In this document: one piece after another, positions 26,610 to 37,473 of the stretch | Layout of the letters: each line of letters starts with the position of its first letter | How positions within the stretch are numbered: the stretch's first letter is position 1 | Assembly (NCBI RefSeq): GCF_015291665.1 | Contig: NZ_CP030048.1 | Coordinates: 1 to 64,000, forward strand | DNA length: 64,000 nucleotides | Source: Bradyrhizobium sp. CCBAU 53338 | GTDB lineage: Bacteria > Pseudomonadota > Alphaproteobacteria > Rhizobiales > Xanthobacteraceae | Reading direction: 5' to 3' | Made by a program: the position numbers and the translations under genes | The notes under the pieces: model-generated | What the model was told of the DNA's origin: nothing | What the model saw: only the letters and a program-made list of their open reading frames with translations | Database searches by the model: none

Positions 26610-28103
26610 CTACACTCCCGCCATCATCACGTATTTGATCTCGACATATTCTTCCATGCCGTGACGAGATCCTTCGCGTCCCAGGCCGCTTTCCTTGACG
26701 CCGCCGAAGGGCGCGACCTCGGTGGTGATCAGGCCGGTGTTGACGCCGACCATGCCCGATTCCAGCGCCTCGGCGACGCGCCAGACGCGGCCGAGATCGC
26801 GGGAGTAGAAGTAGGAGGCGAGGCCGAACGGCGAGGCGTTGCACATCGCGATCACATCGACTTCGTCCTTGAAGCGGATCACCGGCGCGAGCGGGCCGAA
26901 GGTCTCCTCCTGCGACACCAGCGAGTCGGGCTTGACGTCGGCAAGCACGGTCGGCTCGAAGAAGGAACGACCGAGCTCGCTGCGCTTGCCGCCGGTGACG
27001 ACCTTGGCGCCGCGCTTGACGGCGTCCGCGATGTGGCGCTCGACCTTGTCGACCGCCTTCATGTTGATCAGCGGCCCTTGCGTCACGCCGCTCTCGGTGC
27101 CGTCGCCGATCTTCATCGCCGCGACCTTCGCGGACAGCTTCTGAACGAAGGCGTCGTAGATCTTGTCCTGGGCGTAGATGCGGTTGGCGCAGACGCAGGT
27201 CTGGCCCATGTTGCGGTATTTCGAGACGATCGCACCTTCGACCGCCGCATCGATGTCGGCGTCGTCGAACACCACGAAAGGCGCGTTGCCGCCGAGTTCG
27301 AGGCCGAGCCGCTTCACGCCGACCGAGGCCTGCTGGTAGAGAATCTTGCCGACCGCGGTCGAGCCGGTGAAGCCGACGAAACGCACGGCCGGATGCTCGC
27401 ACAGCACCTTGCCGATCGGCGGCGCATCACCGGTGATGATGTTGAGCACGCCCTTGGGAATGCCGGCCTTCTCGGCGAGCACGGCCAGCGCCAAAGCCGA
27501 CAGCGGCGTTTCGTTGGCGGGCTTGAGCACCACGGTGCAGCCCGCGGCCAGCGCCGGCGACACTTTTCGGGTGATCATCGAGTTCGGGAAATTCCACGGG
27601 GTGATGGCGCCGCAGACGCCGATCGGTTGCTTGATCGCGAGCAGGCGCGCATCGGGCCGCTGCGACGGGATGGTCTCGCCATAGACACGCCTCGCTTCCT
27701 CCGCGAAGAACTCGATATAAGCGGCGCCGATGTCGACCTCGCCGAGCGCTTCCGACAGCGGCTTGCCTTGCTCGGAGGTGAGGATCAGCGCGAGGTCCTC
27801 GCGATTGGTCGTGATGAGTTCGAACCATTTGCGCAGGATGTTGGAGCGCTGCTTGGCGGTATGCCTGGCCCAGGCCGGGAAGGCGCGCTGCGCGGCCTCG
27901 ACGGCCTTGGTGGTATCATCCGCGCCGAGCTGCGGGACCTTTGCGATCTCGACGCCGGTGGCGGGGTTGTTCACCGCAAAAACGGGCGTGCCGACCCAGG
28001 CGCCGTCGAGGTAGCAGGCCTCCCTCAGCAGCGAAGGATCCTTCAACCGGTCACGCAAGGTGGCGGTGGCGTGCTGGGCGCGTGCGGCGGCGGTCGGCGT
28101 CAT
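26610..28103 (-). CDS. gabD: NAD(P)-dependent succinate-semialdehyde dehydrogenase
   Basis: This enzyme oxidises succinate semialdehyde to succinate in GABA catabolism. The 497-aa protein is a full aldehyde dehydrogenase. It has a GAITPWNFPNSMITRK-type cofactor segment, a GSTAVGK nucleotide loop, the catalytic Glu in LELGGNAPFVVFDDAD and the catalytic Cys in MGQTCVCANR. The second Cys two residues after the first (CVC) is typical of GabD-type enzymes, and the C-terminus FGGVKESGLGREGSRHG matches that subfamily. GGGAG precedes the start. No gabT is adjacent. Confidence 0.93.
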   Translation of the reverse strand: MTPTAAARAQHATATLRDRLKDPSLLREACYLDGAWVGTPVFAVNNPATGVEIAKVPQLGADDTTKAVEAAQRAFPAWARHTAKQRSNILRKWFELITTNREDLALILTSEQGKPLSEALGEVDIGAAYIEFFAEEARRVYGETIPSQRPDARLLAIKQPIGVCGAITPWNFPNSMITRKVSPALAAGCTVVLKPANETPLSALALAVLAEKAGIPKGVLNIITGDAPPIGKVLCEHPAVRFVGFTGSTAVGKILYQQASVGVKRLGLELGGNAPFVVFDDADIDAAVEGAIVSKYRNMGQTCVCANRIYAQDKIYDAFVQKLSAKVAAMKIGDGTESGVTQGPLINMKAVDKVERHIADAVKRGAKVVTGGKRSELGRSFFEPTVLADVKPDSLVSQEETFGPLAPVIRFKDEVDVIAMCNASPFGLASYFYSRDLGRVWRVAEALESGMVGVNTGLITTEVAPFGGVKESGLGREGSRHGMEEYVEIKYVMMAGV

Positions 28104-28215
28104 TGCGTTACTCCCTCAGGGGCATTCGGGTCGGCCCGGAATATAGGGATATCGGGTACGTAATGCACCGTCCCGCAACGCACAGCTGATGGGAGTAAAG
28201 CCGACAGCGGCGTGG

Positions 28216-28536
28216 TTACGCCGCGCCGCTCATATAAGTTTCGCGCCGGCCGATCATGCGCTCGGCGGCCGCCTTGGCGTCGGCCTTCGAGGAGGTCGCG
28301 CAGGTGCGATATTCGAGATCTGGCACGTCTGACGTGTCGCGGCGGCCGAACCAGGATTTCGAGCCGACCGGCAGCAGCGCCAGCGACTGCGCCAGATTGT
28401 CGACCGCTCCGAAGGAATAGAGTGCGCCGGTACCGGCGATCCGGACTTCGTAAATGCCGGGCGAGATCGGCGCTTCCAGATTGTCGCCCCGTCCGGGACG
28501 GGGATAGCGCTTCCATTCGCTCCAGGTCGAAATCAT
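28216..28536 (-). CDS. Hypothetical protein, possibly a degenerate GIY-YIG-like fold
   Basis: The 106-aa protein is not confidently recognised. It starts MISTWSEWKRYPRPG with GAGGGG a few bases upstream, which is why ATG 28536 is preferred to ATG 28584. In the middle, GIYEVRIAGTGALYSFG (27-43) has the spacing of a GIY-(10)-YIG nuclease core. The catalytic Arg expected in the following NL-x-x-R motif is missing (DNLAQSL) and no catalytic Glu stands out, so nuclease activity is unlikely. The Ala/Lys-rich C-terminal helix has no membrane segments. It lies 112 bases downstream in the gap before gabD, transcribed the same way. Confidence 0.65.
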   Translation of the reverse strand: MISTWSEWKRYPRPGRGDNLEAPISPGIYEVRIAGTGALYSFGAVDNLAQSLALLPVGSKSWFGRRDTSDVPDLEYRTCATSSKADAKAAAERMIGRRETYMSGAA

Positions 28537-28878
28537 CTTAAAGTCCCCTCGCGGCCGGTTCGGCGGCCGCCAAATTTGCTTCAAATCTTAACGTCAGCCG
28601 CCGATCAGGCCGTCAGCTGAACGCCGCAACGCACAAAATGTTTCTAGTGCTTCAAACGCCTGAAACATACCGCCTGAGCCCATCCAAGGTCACGGTCAGT
28701 TGCGGCCATCCACCGCAGATTGCGAAGAAGTGTTGCAGATCAGTCGTCCCGCGTGGGGCGCAGACCGTCAAATCACGACATCGCGACCGAAGGCTGCATA
28801 TCGCCACCCTTGCCGCACGACGGATGCGGGAGGACAATCCGTTCACTTCCAACAATAATCAAACCGGAGGAAACGCGT
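28537..28878. other. Intergenic region between divergent genes
   Basis: This 342-base gap separates the divergent hypothetical gene and the serine hydrolase. It must hold both promoters, but no convincing sigma-70 or ECF boxes, repeat elements, RNA gene or terminator was recognised. A good ribosome binding site (CGGAGGAAA, 28865-28873) for the hydrolase closes the region. Confidence 0.5.
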
Positions 28879-30072
28879 ATGCAAAGCAAAGCTCAGATCG
28901 ACGAGACTCTGCGCAAGACGAGCGACGCCAAGGAGATTCCCGGCGTTGTTGCGATTGCCGCCAGCGGCAGCGAAATTCTGTATCAGGGCGCGTTCGGCAA
29001 GCGCGATCTCTCCAAGCCCGACCCGATGACCGCGGACAGCGTGTTCTGGATCGCCTCGATGACGAAGGCGGTGACGTCGGCCGGCGCGATGCAGTTGGTC
29101 GAGCGGGGCAAGCTGTCGCTCGACGCGCCGATCGGATCGCTGCTGCCCGATCTCGCCAAGCCGCAGGTGCTCGAAGGCTTCGACGCCAAGGGCGAACCAA
29201 AACTGCGGCCGGCAAAGAGCGCAATCACGCTGCGCCAGCTCATGACCCACACGGCGGGCTTCTGCTACGACATGTGGAACGGCGAGTTCGCGCGCTACAT
29301 GGAGAAGACCGGCACGCCGGGAATCATCACCTGCCAGAACGCGGCGCTGAAGACGCCCGTGATGACCGATCCCGGCACGCGCTGGGAATACGGCACCAAT
29401 ATCGATTTCGTCGGCAAGGCCGTGGAAGCCGTCAGCGGCAAGCGGCTCGACGCATATCTGCGCGACAACCTGTTTGCGCCGCTCGGCATGTCCGACACCG
29501 GCTTCAAGATCACCGACGACATGCGCAAGCGTCTCGTCGGCATGCATGCCCGCGGCGAGGACGGCCAGCTCGCTGCGATGCCATTCGAGCTCGAGCAGAA
29601 TCCGGAATTCCACATGGGCGGCGGCGGCCTCTATTCAACCGCGGCCGACTACATCAAGTTCACCCAGATGATCCTGAACAAGGGCCGCGGCAACGGCAAC
29701 CAGGTTCTTAAACCAGAGACGATCGCCATGATGGGGCAGAACCAGATGGGCGATCTCAACATGACCAAGATGACCAGCGCGGCGCCGCCCTACACCAACG
29801 ACGTCGATCTGTATCCGGAGCAGGCGAAGAAATGGGGCCTCAGCTTCATGATCAACACCGCCAGGACCGCGGAGGGCCGCAGCGCCGGCAGCCTCGCCTG
29901 GGCGGGCCTCGCCAACACCTATTACTGGATCGATCCTGCGCGGGACGTCACCGGCGTGATCCTGATGCAGCTGCTGCCGTTTGCGGACGCGAAATGCTTG
30001 CAGGCATTCGCGGGCTTCGAGCGCGGCGTCTATGCCGGGCTCGATGCGGGCAGCGGCAAGAAGGCGGCCTAA
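28879..30072 (+). CDS. Serine hydrolase of the beta-lactamase family (EstB-like)
   Basis: The 397-aa protein is a class C beta-lactamase-like esterase. It has the catalytic S-x-x-K in WIASMTKAVTSAGAMQL and a Y-x-N motif in WEYGTNIDFVGKAVE. The late WAGLANTYYWIDP segment corresponds to the KTG-like third motif region in this family. No signal peptide is seen, so it should be cytoplasmic, unlike the exported paralogue at 20082. ATG 28879 has CGGAGGAAA upstream. It is followed on the same strand by an acyl-CoA synthetase after 108 bases. Confidence 0.9.
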   Translation: MQSKAQIDETLRKTSDAKEIPGVVAIAASGSEILYQGAFGKRDLSKPDPMTADSVFWIASMTKAVTSAGAMQLVERGKLSLDAPIGSLLPDLAKPQVLEGFDAKGEPKLRPAKSAITLRQLMTHTAGFCYDMWNGEFARYMEKTGTPGIITCQNAALKTPVMTDPGTRWEYGTNIDFVGKAVEAVSGKRLDAYLRDNLFAPLGMSDTGFKITDDMRKRLVGMHARGEDGQLAAMPFELEQNPEFHMGGGGLYSTAADYIKFTQMILNKGRGNGNQVLKPETIAMMGQNQMGDLNMTKMTSAAPPYTNDVDLYPEQAKKWGLSFMINTARTAEGRSAGSLAWAGLANTYYWIDPARDVTGVILMQLLPFADAKCLQAFAGFERGVYAGLDAGSGKKAA

Positions 30073-30180
30073 CCCCTTAGTATGAGGCGCGCGGCGTCGC
30101 GCGCCTGATCGGCAACGGATAACCTCGTGCCCGAAAGCCCTCGGCTTCAGGCACGAGGCAATGATTTCGAGGAGACGACC

Positions 30181-31887
<1,707 letters not shown>

Positions 31888-31917
31888 GGCGGCTCCGCTG
31901 CCACTCCAATCACTCTG

Positions 31918-32042
31918 TCATTCCCCGCGGAATCCAGTACGCCGCGGCTTCTCGATTGAACCACTGACGTCTCTGGAATACCGGGTCGCCCGGTCCTTGT
32001 GCGCAATTGCGCACTGGCCGGGCAACGACAGCGGAGCGTGAG
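31918..32042. repeat. Interspersed palindromic repeat, family C, copy 2
   Basis: The copy runs from GTCATTCCCCGCGGAATCCAGTA-like sequence to GGGCAACGACAGCGGAGCG-like sequence. It contains a GTGCGCAATTGCGCAC perfect palindrome (near 31998-32013). It shares AATCCAGTACGCCG and the ACAGCGGAGCGTG ending with the copy near 22815-22932. It fills the convergent gap between the acyl-CoA synthetase and the kinase. Confidence 0.65.
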
Positions 32043-32051
32043 GCGCGAACC

Positions 32052-33053
32052 TTAGACCGTCAGCCCGCGCTGCTGCGCCAATTCCCTCAACGACACCTGC
32101 GGCCTTGCGCCGATGTGCTGGATCACTTCGGCAGCCGCAAGCGCGCCGAGCTCGCCGCACTGCTTGTGCGAGAGATCGCGCGAGAGACCATAGAGGAAGC
32201 CGGCCGCGAACAGATCGCCGGCGCCGGTGGTGTCGACCAGCTGCGCGATCGGCGAAGCGGGCGCAGCGACGGCGTCGGTCGGCGTCACCACCACGCAGCC
32301 CTTCTCGCTACGGGTGACGACGCCGAGCTTGACGTCGCTGCGCAGCTGCTTGAGCGCGGTGTCGAAGTCGGAGGTCTCGTAGAGCGAGTGCAGCTCGGAC
32401 TCGTTGGCGAACACGATGTCGGCGGTGCCGCTCCGCATCAATCCCAGGAACTCGTCGCGATAGCGGCTGACGCAGAAGGAATCCGACAGCGTCAATGCCA
32501 CCTTGCGGCCGGCCTCGTGGGCGATCTTGGAAGCCTTCAGGAAGGCTTCCTTGGCGCCCGGCGGGTCCCACAGATAGCCTTCGAGATAGACGATCTTTGC
32601 AGCCGCGATCTCGGCCGGATCGATATCGGCCGGCGACAGATCCTGCGCCGCGCCGAGATAGGTGTTCATCGTGCGCTCGCCGTCGTCCGTGACCAGGATG
32701 TAGGAGCAGCCGGTGGCGGGGCCGTCCTTCGCGGGCGGCGTGTTGAAGGCGACGCCGGCGGCGCGGATGTCGTGGACATAGAGTTTGCCGATCTGGTCGT
32801 CCTTGACCTTGCCGACATAAGCGGCACGCGCGCCCAGGCTGCCGATGCCGACGATGGTGTTGGCGGCAGATCCCCCCGAGACTTCCGTCGCAGGGCCCAT
32901 GTCATTGTAAATGGCGGCGGCCCGCGCCTCGTCGATCAGGGACATGCTGCCCTTGGTCATGCCGTGCTTGACCAAAAAGGCTTCATCGGTCCGGACCAGC
33001 ACGTCGAACAGCGCATTGCCGATGCCGAGAACGTCATATTTCACGTCAGCCAT
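32052..33053 (-). CDS. PfkB-family carbohydrate/adenosine kinase
   Basis: The 333-aa ribokinase-fold kinase phosphorylates a sugar or nucleoside with ATP. The N-terminus YDVLGIGNALFDVLV and the SGGSAANTIVGIGSLG motif resemble the adenosine kinase branch. The anion-hole/catalytic motif DTTGAGDLFAAGFLYG contains the base Asp. Adenosine kinase is the likely specificity, by resemblance only. AAGGTGA lies upstream of the start. It is divergent from murJ, which begins 124 bases away. Confidence 0.88.
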   Translation of the reverse strand: MADVKYDVLGIGNALFDVLVRTDEAFLVKHGMTKGSMSLIDEARAAAIYNDMGPATEVSGGSAANTIVGIGSLGARAAYVGKVKDDQIGKLYVHDIRAAGVAFNTPPAKDGPATGCSYILVTDDGERTMNTYLGAAQDLSPADIDPAEIAAAKIVYLEGYLWDPPGAKEAFLKASKIAHEAGRKVALTLSDSFCVSRYRDEFLGLMRSGTADIVFANESELHSLYETSDFDTALKQLRSDVKLGVVTRSEKGCVVVTPTDAVAAPASPIAQLVDTTGAGDLFAAGFLYGLSRDLSHKQCGELGALAAAEVIQHIGARPQVSLRELAQQRGLTV

Positions 33054-33177
33054 TCACCTTGATCCTGTTTGCCGGATTGCGATACCCGCAGAAATCCGCT
33101 TCCTGTCGGCCTGAAATCCGGCTCGCGGCCTATCACGACCGGCCCCGCGCGGGCAAGCAACGGTATGATCAAAGAGC

Positions 33178-34710
33178 ATGATCCGCTCCTTCCTGACCGT
33201 CTCGACGGGAACACTGGCCTCGCGGCTGCTGGGCTTTGCGCGCGATTCCCTGATCGCGGCGCTGCTCGGCACCGGCGCGGTGGCGGATGCCTTTTTGGCG
33301 GCATTTCAGCTCGTCAACGTGGTGCGACGCCTGCTCAGCGAAGGCGCACTGAATGCGTCGCTGATCCCGGCCTGGCTGCGCGTCCGTGAGCGCGATGGCG
33401 CGGAGGCCGCCTCCGCCTTCGCCGGACGCGTGCTGGGCACGGTCAGCGCGGCCCTGATCGCGATCGCGATCGGGATCGCGCTTCTGATGCCGCTGATCAT
33501 CATGATCATCGCGCCCGGCTTCGTCGGCAGCCCCACGCTCGATCTCGCCGTCCAGAACGCCCGGCTGATGCTGCCTTATCTCGCCTTTGCCGGTCCGGTC
33601 ACGGTGCTGATGGGACTTTTGAATGCGCAGGGGCGGTTTGCGCTCACGGCGTTCTCACCGCTGCTGTTCAACATCGCTCTGATTGCGGCCATCGCAATAT
33701 TGCTGATCTGGCACGCCGACGCGTCCTTCGCCGCATGGATGCTGGCCGCGACTGTCGGCATCGCCGGCCTGCTGCAGCTCGTGATGCTGGGATCGCAGCG
33801 AAGCGCGCGGCTCGCAACACCACTGCGCGCAAGTTTCGACAGGGAGATGCGCGGCTTCTTCGCGAAAGCCATTCCCGGCATGATCGCAAGCTCCGGCCCG
33901 CAATGGCTGATGGTGGCCGGTGCGATCATTGCCTCCGCGACGCCTTCTGCCGTCTCCTGGCTCTATTTCGCCAACCGCCTGATCGAGCTGCCGCTCGGCA
34001 TCGTCGGCGTCGCCATGGGCACGGTGCTGGTGCCGGAGCTGACGCGCGCCGTCAGCAGCGGCGACCGCGAGGCGGTGGCGCATGCAGAATCGCGCGCGCT
34101 GGAACTTGCGGTCGGGCTTGCGCTGCCCGCCACGCTCGGCCTTGCCGTGCTGGCCGAGCCGATCGTGCGGCTGTTGTTCGAGCATGGCGCCTTCGGCGCG
34201 GAGGACAGCACCGCGACCGCGCATGCACTGATGTGGCTGGCGCTGGGCCTGCCGGCGCATGTGCTGATCAAGGCGCTGTCGCCCGCCTTCTTTGCCCGCA
34301 GCGACACGATGACGCCGCTGCTCGCCACGGCCAAAGGCTTTGTGGTCGCGGTGGCGCTCGCCGTCCTGCTCGGGCACTTCTTCGGCGCGAGCGGGATCGC
34401 CGCGAGCATTGCCGCCGGCGCCTGGAGCAGCGCCGTCTCCTTACTCCGAAAGGGCACCAGCGAGTTCGGCTTCTCGGTCGATGCCGCCGCCAGCAGGCGG
34501 TTGCCGCGAATCTTGCTCGCCGCCGCCGCGATGGGCGCTCTGCTCTGGCTGACGCGGGGGCTGATGCCGGTGGAGGCCCACGGCCTGATCAGGTTCATCG
34601 CGCTGGGCTTGCAGATCGCGGCCGGGATCGCCGTCTATGGCCTGCTCTTGCAAGTCCTTGGCGCGGCGTCCTGGCGCGAGGCGGTTAACGCCTTGAAACG
34701 GTCCGCCTGA
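33178..34710 (+). CDS. murJ: Lipid II flippase MurJ
   Basis: MurJ flips lipid-linked peptidoglycan precursors across the inner membrane. The 510-aa protein has the family length, about fourteen hydrophobic segments and the conserved N-terminus STGTLASRLLGFARDSLIAA. Functional loop sequences such as SEGALNASLIPAW and FANRLIELPLGIVGVAMGTVLVPEL are also present. It has its own start at ATG 33178 with a weak AAAGAG site. Downstream, 81 bases on, lies trpS. Confidence 0.95.
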   Translation: MIRSFLTVSTGTLASRLLGFARDSLIAALLGTGAVADAFLAAFQLVNVVRRLLSEGALNASLIPAWLRVRERDGAEAASAFAGRVLGTVSAALIAIAIGIALLMPLIIMIIAPGFVGSPTLDLAVQNARLMLPYLAFAGPVTVLMGLLNAQGRFALTAFSPLLFNIALIAAIAILLIWHADASFAAWMLAATVGIAGLLQLVMLGSQRSARLATPLRASFDREMRGFFAKAIPGMIASSGPQWLMVAGAIIASATPSAVSWLYFANRLIELPLGIVGVAMGTVLVPELTRAVSSGDREAVAHAESRALELAVGLALPATLGLAVLAEPIVRLLFEHGAFGAEDSTATAHALMWLALGLPAHVLIKALSPAFFARSDTMTPLLATAKGFVVAVALAVLLGHFFGASGIAASIAAGAWSSAVSLLRKGTSEFGFSVDAAASRRLPRILLAAAAMGALLWLTRGLMPVEAHGLIRFIALGLQIAAGIAVYGLLLQVLGAASWREAVNALKRSA

Positions 34711-34791
34711 CGGCGCGGCGCTCGAATTGCCCTTGACGGGGCAGCGCCGCTGTTGGAAACGACGGCCGGCGACCTCTCAGGAAAACTGACC

Positions 34792-35844
34792 ATGCCATTC
34801 GTTGAACGGGTTTTTTCGGGCGTCCAGCCGACGGGCAATCTGCACCTCGGCAATTACCTCGGCGCGATCGTCAACTTCGTGAAGATGCAGGAAACCCACA
34901 ACTGCATCTATTGCGTCGTCGACATGCACGCGATCACGCAAGGCCTCGACGTCTGGGGCGGACCGGCCGAGCTCGCGCGCAACACCCGCGAAGTGACCGC
35001 GGCATTCATCGCCGCCGGCATCGACCCGAAGAAGCACATCGTGTTCAACCAGAGCCAGGTCTCGGGCCATGCCGAGCTCGCCTGGATCTTCAACTGCGTG
35101 GCGCGCATGGGCTGGCTCGGCCGCATGACCCAGTTCAAGGAGAAGGCCGGCAAGGACCGCGAGAACGCATCCGTCGGGTTGTTCGACTATCCCGTGCTGA
35201 TGGCCGCCGACATTCTGCTTTACCGCGCGACCCACGTTCCGGTCGGCGAGGACCAGAAGCAGCATCTCGAGCTCTCGCGCGACATCGCGCAGAAGTTCAA
35301 CAACGACTTCGGCGACTCCATTCGCGCGCAGGGCACCAATGACGGCCTGTTCTTCCCGCTGCCGGAACCGCTGATCACGGGGCCGGCAACGCGCGTGATG
35401 TCCTTGCGCGACGGCACCAAGAAGATGTCGAAGTCGGATGCGTCGGACAATTCGCGCATCAATCTGACCGACGACGCCGACACTATCGCGCAGAAGATCC
35501 GCAAGGCGAAGACTGATCCGGAGCCTTTGCCGAGCGAAGAGAAGGGCCTCGAAGCGCGCCCCGAAGCCGACAATCTCGTCGGCATTTTCGCCGCGCTCTC
35601 GGGCCGCGCCAAGGCCGACGTGCTCCGCGAATTCGGCGGCGGCCAGTTCTCCAGCTTCAAGAACGCGCTGGCGGAACTGTGCGTCACCAAGCTCGCGCCG
35701 ATCGCCGGCGAGATGAAGCGCCTCGTCGCCGATCCCGGCCACATCGACGCCATCCTGAACGATGGTTCCGACCGGGCGCGTGCCATCGCCGAAGAGACCA
35801 TGAACCTCTCCAAGGACATCGTCGGCTTCATCCGCCGGCGCTGA
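34792..35844 (+). CDS. trpS: Tryptophanyl-tRNA synthetase
   Basis: TrpRS charges tRNA-Trp. The 350-aa class Ic synthetase has the HIGH-like motif [14 protein letters not shown] near the N-terminus and the KMSKS loop in [16 protein letters not shown]. Its family segment [19 protein letters not shown] is also clear. ATG 34792 ([10 protein letters not shown]) is chosen over ATG 34753, since the added residues are unlike the family. The 3' side is followed by a dispersed repeat and then a NifU-type gene. Confidence 0.96.
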   Translation: MPFVERVFSGVQPTGNLHLGNYLGAIVNFVKMQETHNCIYCVVDMHAITQGLDVWGGPAELARNTREVTAAFIAAGIDPKKHIVFNQSQVSGHAELAWIFNCVARMGWLGRMTQFKEKAGKDRENASVGLFDYPVLMAADILLYRATHVPVGEDQKQHLELSRDIAQKFNNDFGDSIRAQGTNDGLFFPLPEPLITGPATRVMSLRDGTKKMSKSDASDNSRINLTDDADTIAQKIRKAKTDPEPLPSEEKGLEARPEADNLVGIFAALSGRAKADVLREFGGGQFSSFKNALAELCVTKLAPIAGEMKRLVADPGHIDAILNDGSDRARAIAEETMNLSKDIVGFIRRR

Positions 35845-35889
35845 AGTCCGGCTGCGCAGGCATCTCGTCCAGGCGCGGCGAACCCGAGT

Positions 35890-35990
35890 ACCGTCATGCC
35901 CGGGCTTGTCCCGGGCATCCAGTTCTTGGCGCTGGCAGATGCAAGACGTGGGTGGACAGGGACACGCCCGGTCACGACGGTGCAGAACTT
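35890..35990. repeat. Interspersed repeat, family D, copy 1
   Basis: CCGTCATGCCCGGGCTTGTCCCGGGCATCCAG-type sequence, with the hairpin GCCCGGG-cttgt-CCCGGGC (35901-35919). It runs to GGGACACGCCCGGTCACGACGG near 35981. This style of element is common between genes in alphaproteobacteria. The remainder of the trpS-nifU gap has no clear feature. Confidence 0.65.
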
Positions 35991-36120
35991 TTTCCGCCGG
36001 ATAACCCGTTGAAATAACAGCGAAATACTCTTGCGACCCCTTGATCGTGCGTTCTCCGTCGCCATCTGCTAGGGAAGAGAGCACGCGCCGGCCTTGAACC
36101 GGCGACGTCTGGAGAAAACC

Positions 36121-36690
36121 ATGTTCATTCAAACCGAAGCCACCCCCAATCCCGCCACGCTGAAATTTATTCCCGGCCGCGTCGTATCCGACGGCAGCCC
36201 GATGGAATTTTCGAGCCGCGAAGCCGCCGGCCGTTCGCCGCTCGCCGAAAAGCTGTTCGACGTGCCCGGCGTCACCGGCGTGTTCTATGGATCGGACTTC
36301 ATCACCGTGACCAAGGCGAACGGTGAATGGCAGCAGCTCAAGCCCGCGATCCTGGGCGCCATCATGGAGCACTACATGTCCGGCGCGCCGCTGCTCGCCG
36401 ACGGCGCGCTCACGAGCGATGTGGATCTCGACGACGAGGACGAGTTCTTCGACGAGGCCGATGCCGAGACGGTCGACATGATCAAGGATCTGATCGAAAC
36501 GCGCGTGCGGCCGGCGGTCGCCAATGACGGCGGCGACATCACCTTCCGCGGCTTCAAGGACGGGATCGTCTATCTCAACATGAAAGGCGCCTGCTCCGGC
36601 TGCCCGTCGTCGACCGCCACGCTTCAGCACGGCATTCAGAATTTGCTGAAGCACTTCGTGCCCGACGTGGTCGAAGTCCGGCCGATGTAG
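36121..36690 (+). CDS. NifU family Fe-S cluster scaffold/carrier protein (NfuA-like)
   Basis: The 189-aa protein carries an N-terminal Nfu_N domain (FIQTEATPNPATLKFIPGR onward, residues 1-90) and an acidic linker. A C-terminal NifU domain follows with the cluster-binding C-x-x-C, Cys158 and Cys161, in KGACSGCPSSTATLQHG. Such Nfu proteins carry [4Fe-4S] clusters to client enzymes. ATG 36121 has GGAG upstream. A perfect 12-bp inverted repeat follows the stop. Confidence 0.94.
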   Translation: MFIQTEATPNPATLKFIPGRVVSDGSPMEFSSREAAGRSPLAEKLFDVPGVTGVFYGSDFITVTKANGEWQQLKPAILGAIMEHYMSGAPLLADGALTSDVDLDDEDEFFDEADAETVDMIKDLIETRVRPAVANDGGDITFRGFKDGIVYLNMKGACSGCPSSTATLQHGIQNLLKHFVPDVVEVRPM

Positions 36691-36699
36691 CCGCGGTGC

Positions 36700-36779
36700 G
36701 CGAATGGCGAGCAGCGAATGGCGAATGAAACCGTTATCGGCTAGACTATTCGCGGTTCACCACTCGCCATTCGCTTTTT
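36700..36779 (+). terminator. Inverted repeat with T run abutting the tsaB start
   Basis: GCGAATGGCGAG (36700-36711) pairs perfectly with CTCGCCATTCGC (36763-36774), followed at once by TTTTTC and then the tsaB ATG at 36781. A second copy of GCGAATGGCGA lies at 36714, 14 bases after the first. The 51-base loop weakens it as a simple terminator, but the T run in place of a Shine-Dalgarno sequence is striking. Confidence 0.5.
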
Positions 36780-36780
36780 C

Positions 36781-37473
36781 ATGTTGATCCTTGCCATCGA
36801 TACCGCGCTGGAGGCGTGCGCGGCCGCCGTTCTCGACACCGACGCCGGTGAGCTCCTTGCGCAGGAGCAGTTGTTCATGAAGCGCGGCCATGCCGAAGCG
36901 CTGATGCCGATGATCGCACGCGTGATGCAATCGGCCGATCTCGCCTTCACGGCACTCGACCGCATCGCCGTTACAGTCGGCCCCGGCAGCTTCACCGGCT
37001 TGCGCGTCGGCATTTCGGCGGCCCGCGGACTTGCGCTCGCGGCCAAGCGACCGGCCGTCGGCCTCACTACTCTCTCGGCCTATGCGGCCGCCATCGTCGG
37101 CCAGAGTGGGCCAGACCCGGTGATCTCGGCGATCGATGCGCGGCATGATCACGTCTACTTCCAGATCGTCGGCGGCGACGGCAGCCAGCTGGTGCGGCCC
37201 GGCGTCGCGTCGATCGACGAGGCCATCGCAGCCTCGCAATTCGGCGCGCCGCATCTGGTCGGCAATGCCGCCAAAATTCTCGCCGAGCGCTGGCCGAAGG
37301 ATGGACCGCAACCCATTTCGGTCGACGCGCAGCCGGCGCCCGACATCAGCTGGGTCGCATGGCTCGGTGCCGCGGCCAATCCCGATACCAATCCGGCGCG
37401 GCCGTTCTATCTCAAGGCGCCCGATGCGAAGCCGGCTGCGCTGCCTCCGCTCGCACAAGCTGTAAGCTCATGA
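36781..37473 (+). CDS. tsaB: tRNA threonylcarbamoyladenosine biosynthesis protein TsaB
   Basis: TsaB is the non-catalytic partner of TsaD in making t6A37 on ANN-decoding tRNAs. The 230-aa ASKHA-fold protein starts MLILAIDTALEACAAAVL and has the conserved AVTVGPGSFTGLRVGISAARGLALA segment. No Shine-Dalgarno sequence is visible: the bases before the ATG are TTTTTC from an inverted repeat. Its stop overlaps the rimI start in ATGA. The order tsaB-rimI-fur is typical of rhizobia and relatives. Confidence 0.95.
   Translation: MLILAIDTALEACAAAVLDTDAGELLAQEQLFMKRGHAEALMPMIARVMQSADLAFTALDRIAVTVGPGSFTGLRVGISAARGLALAAKRPAVGLTTLSAYAAAIVGQSGPDPVISAIDARHDHVYFQIVGGDGSQLVRPGVASIDEAIAASQFGAPHLVGNAAKILAERWPKDGPQPISVDAQPAPDISWVAWLGAAANPDTNPARPFYLKAPDAKPAALPPLAQAVSS

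Noticed and set aside
26352..28163. 603-codon plus-strand frame opposite gabD
   Set aside because: It is an antisense shadow of gabD and part of the membrane protein gene, with typical His/Arg/Asp-rich composition.
34777..36654. 625-codon minus-strand frame spanning trpS and the NifU gene
   Set aside because: It runs across two confident genes and an intergenic repeat on the other strand; no protein family is recognisable.
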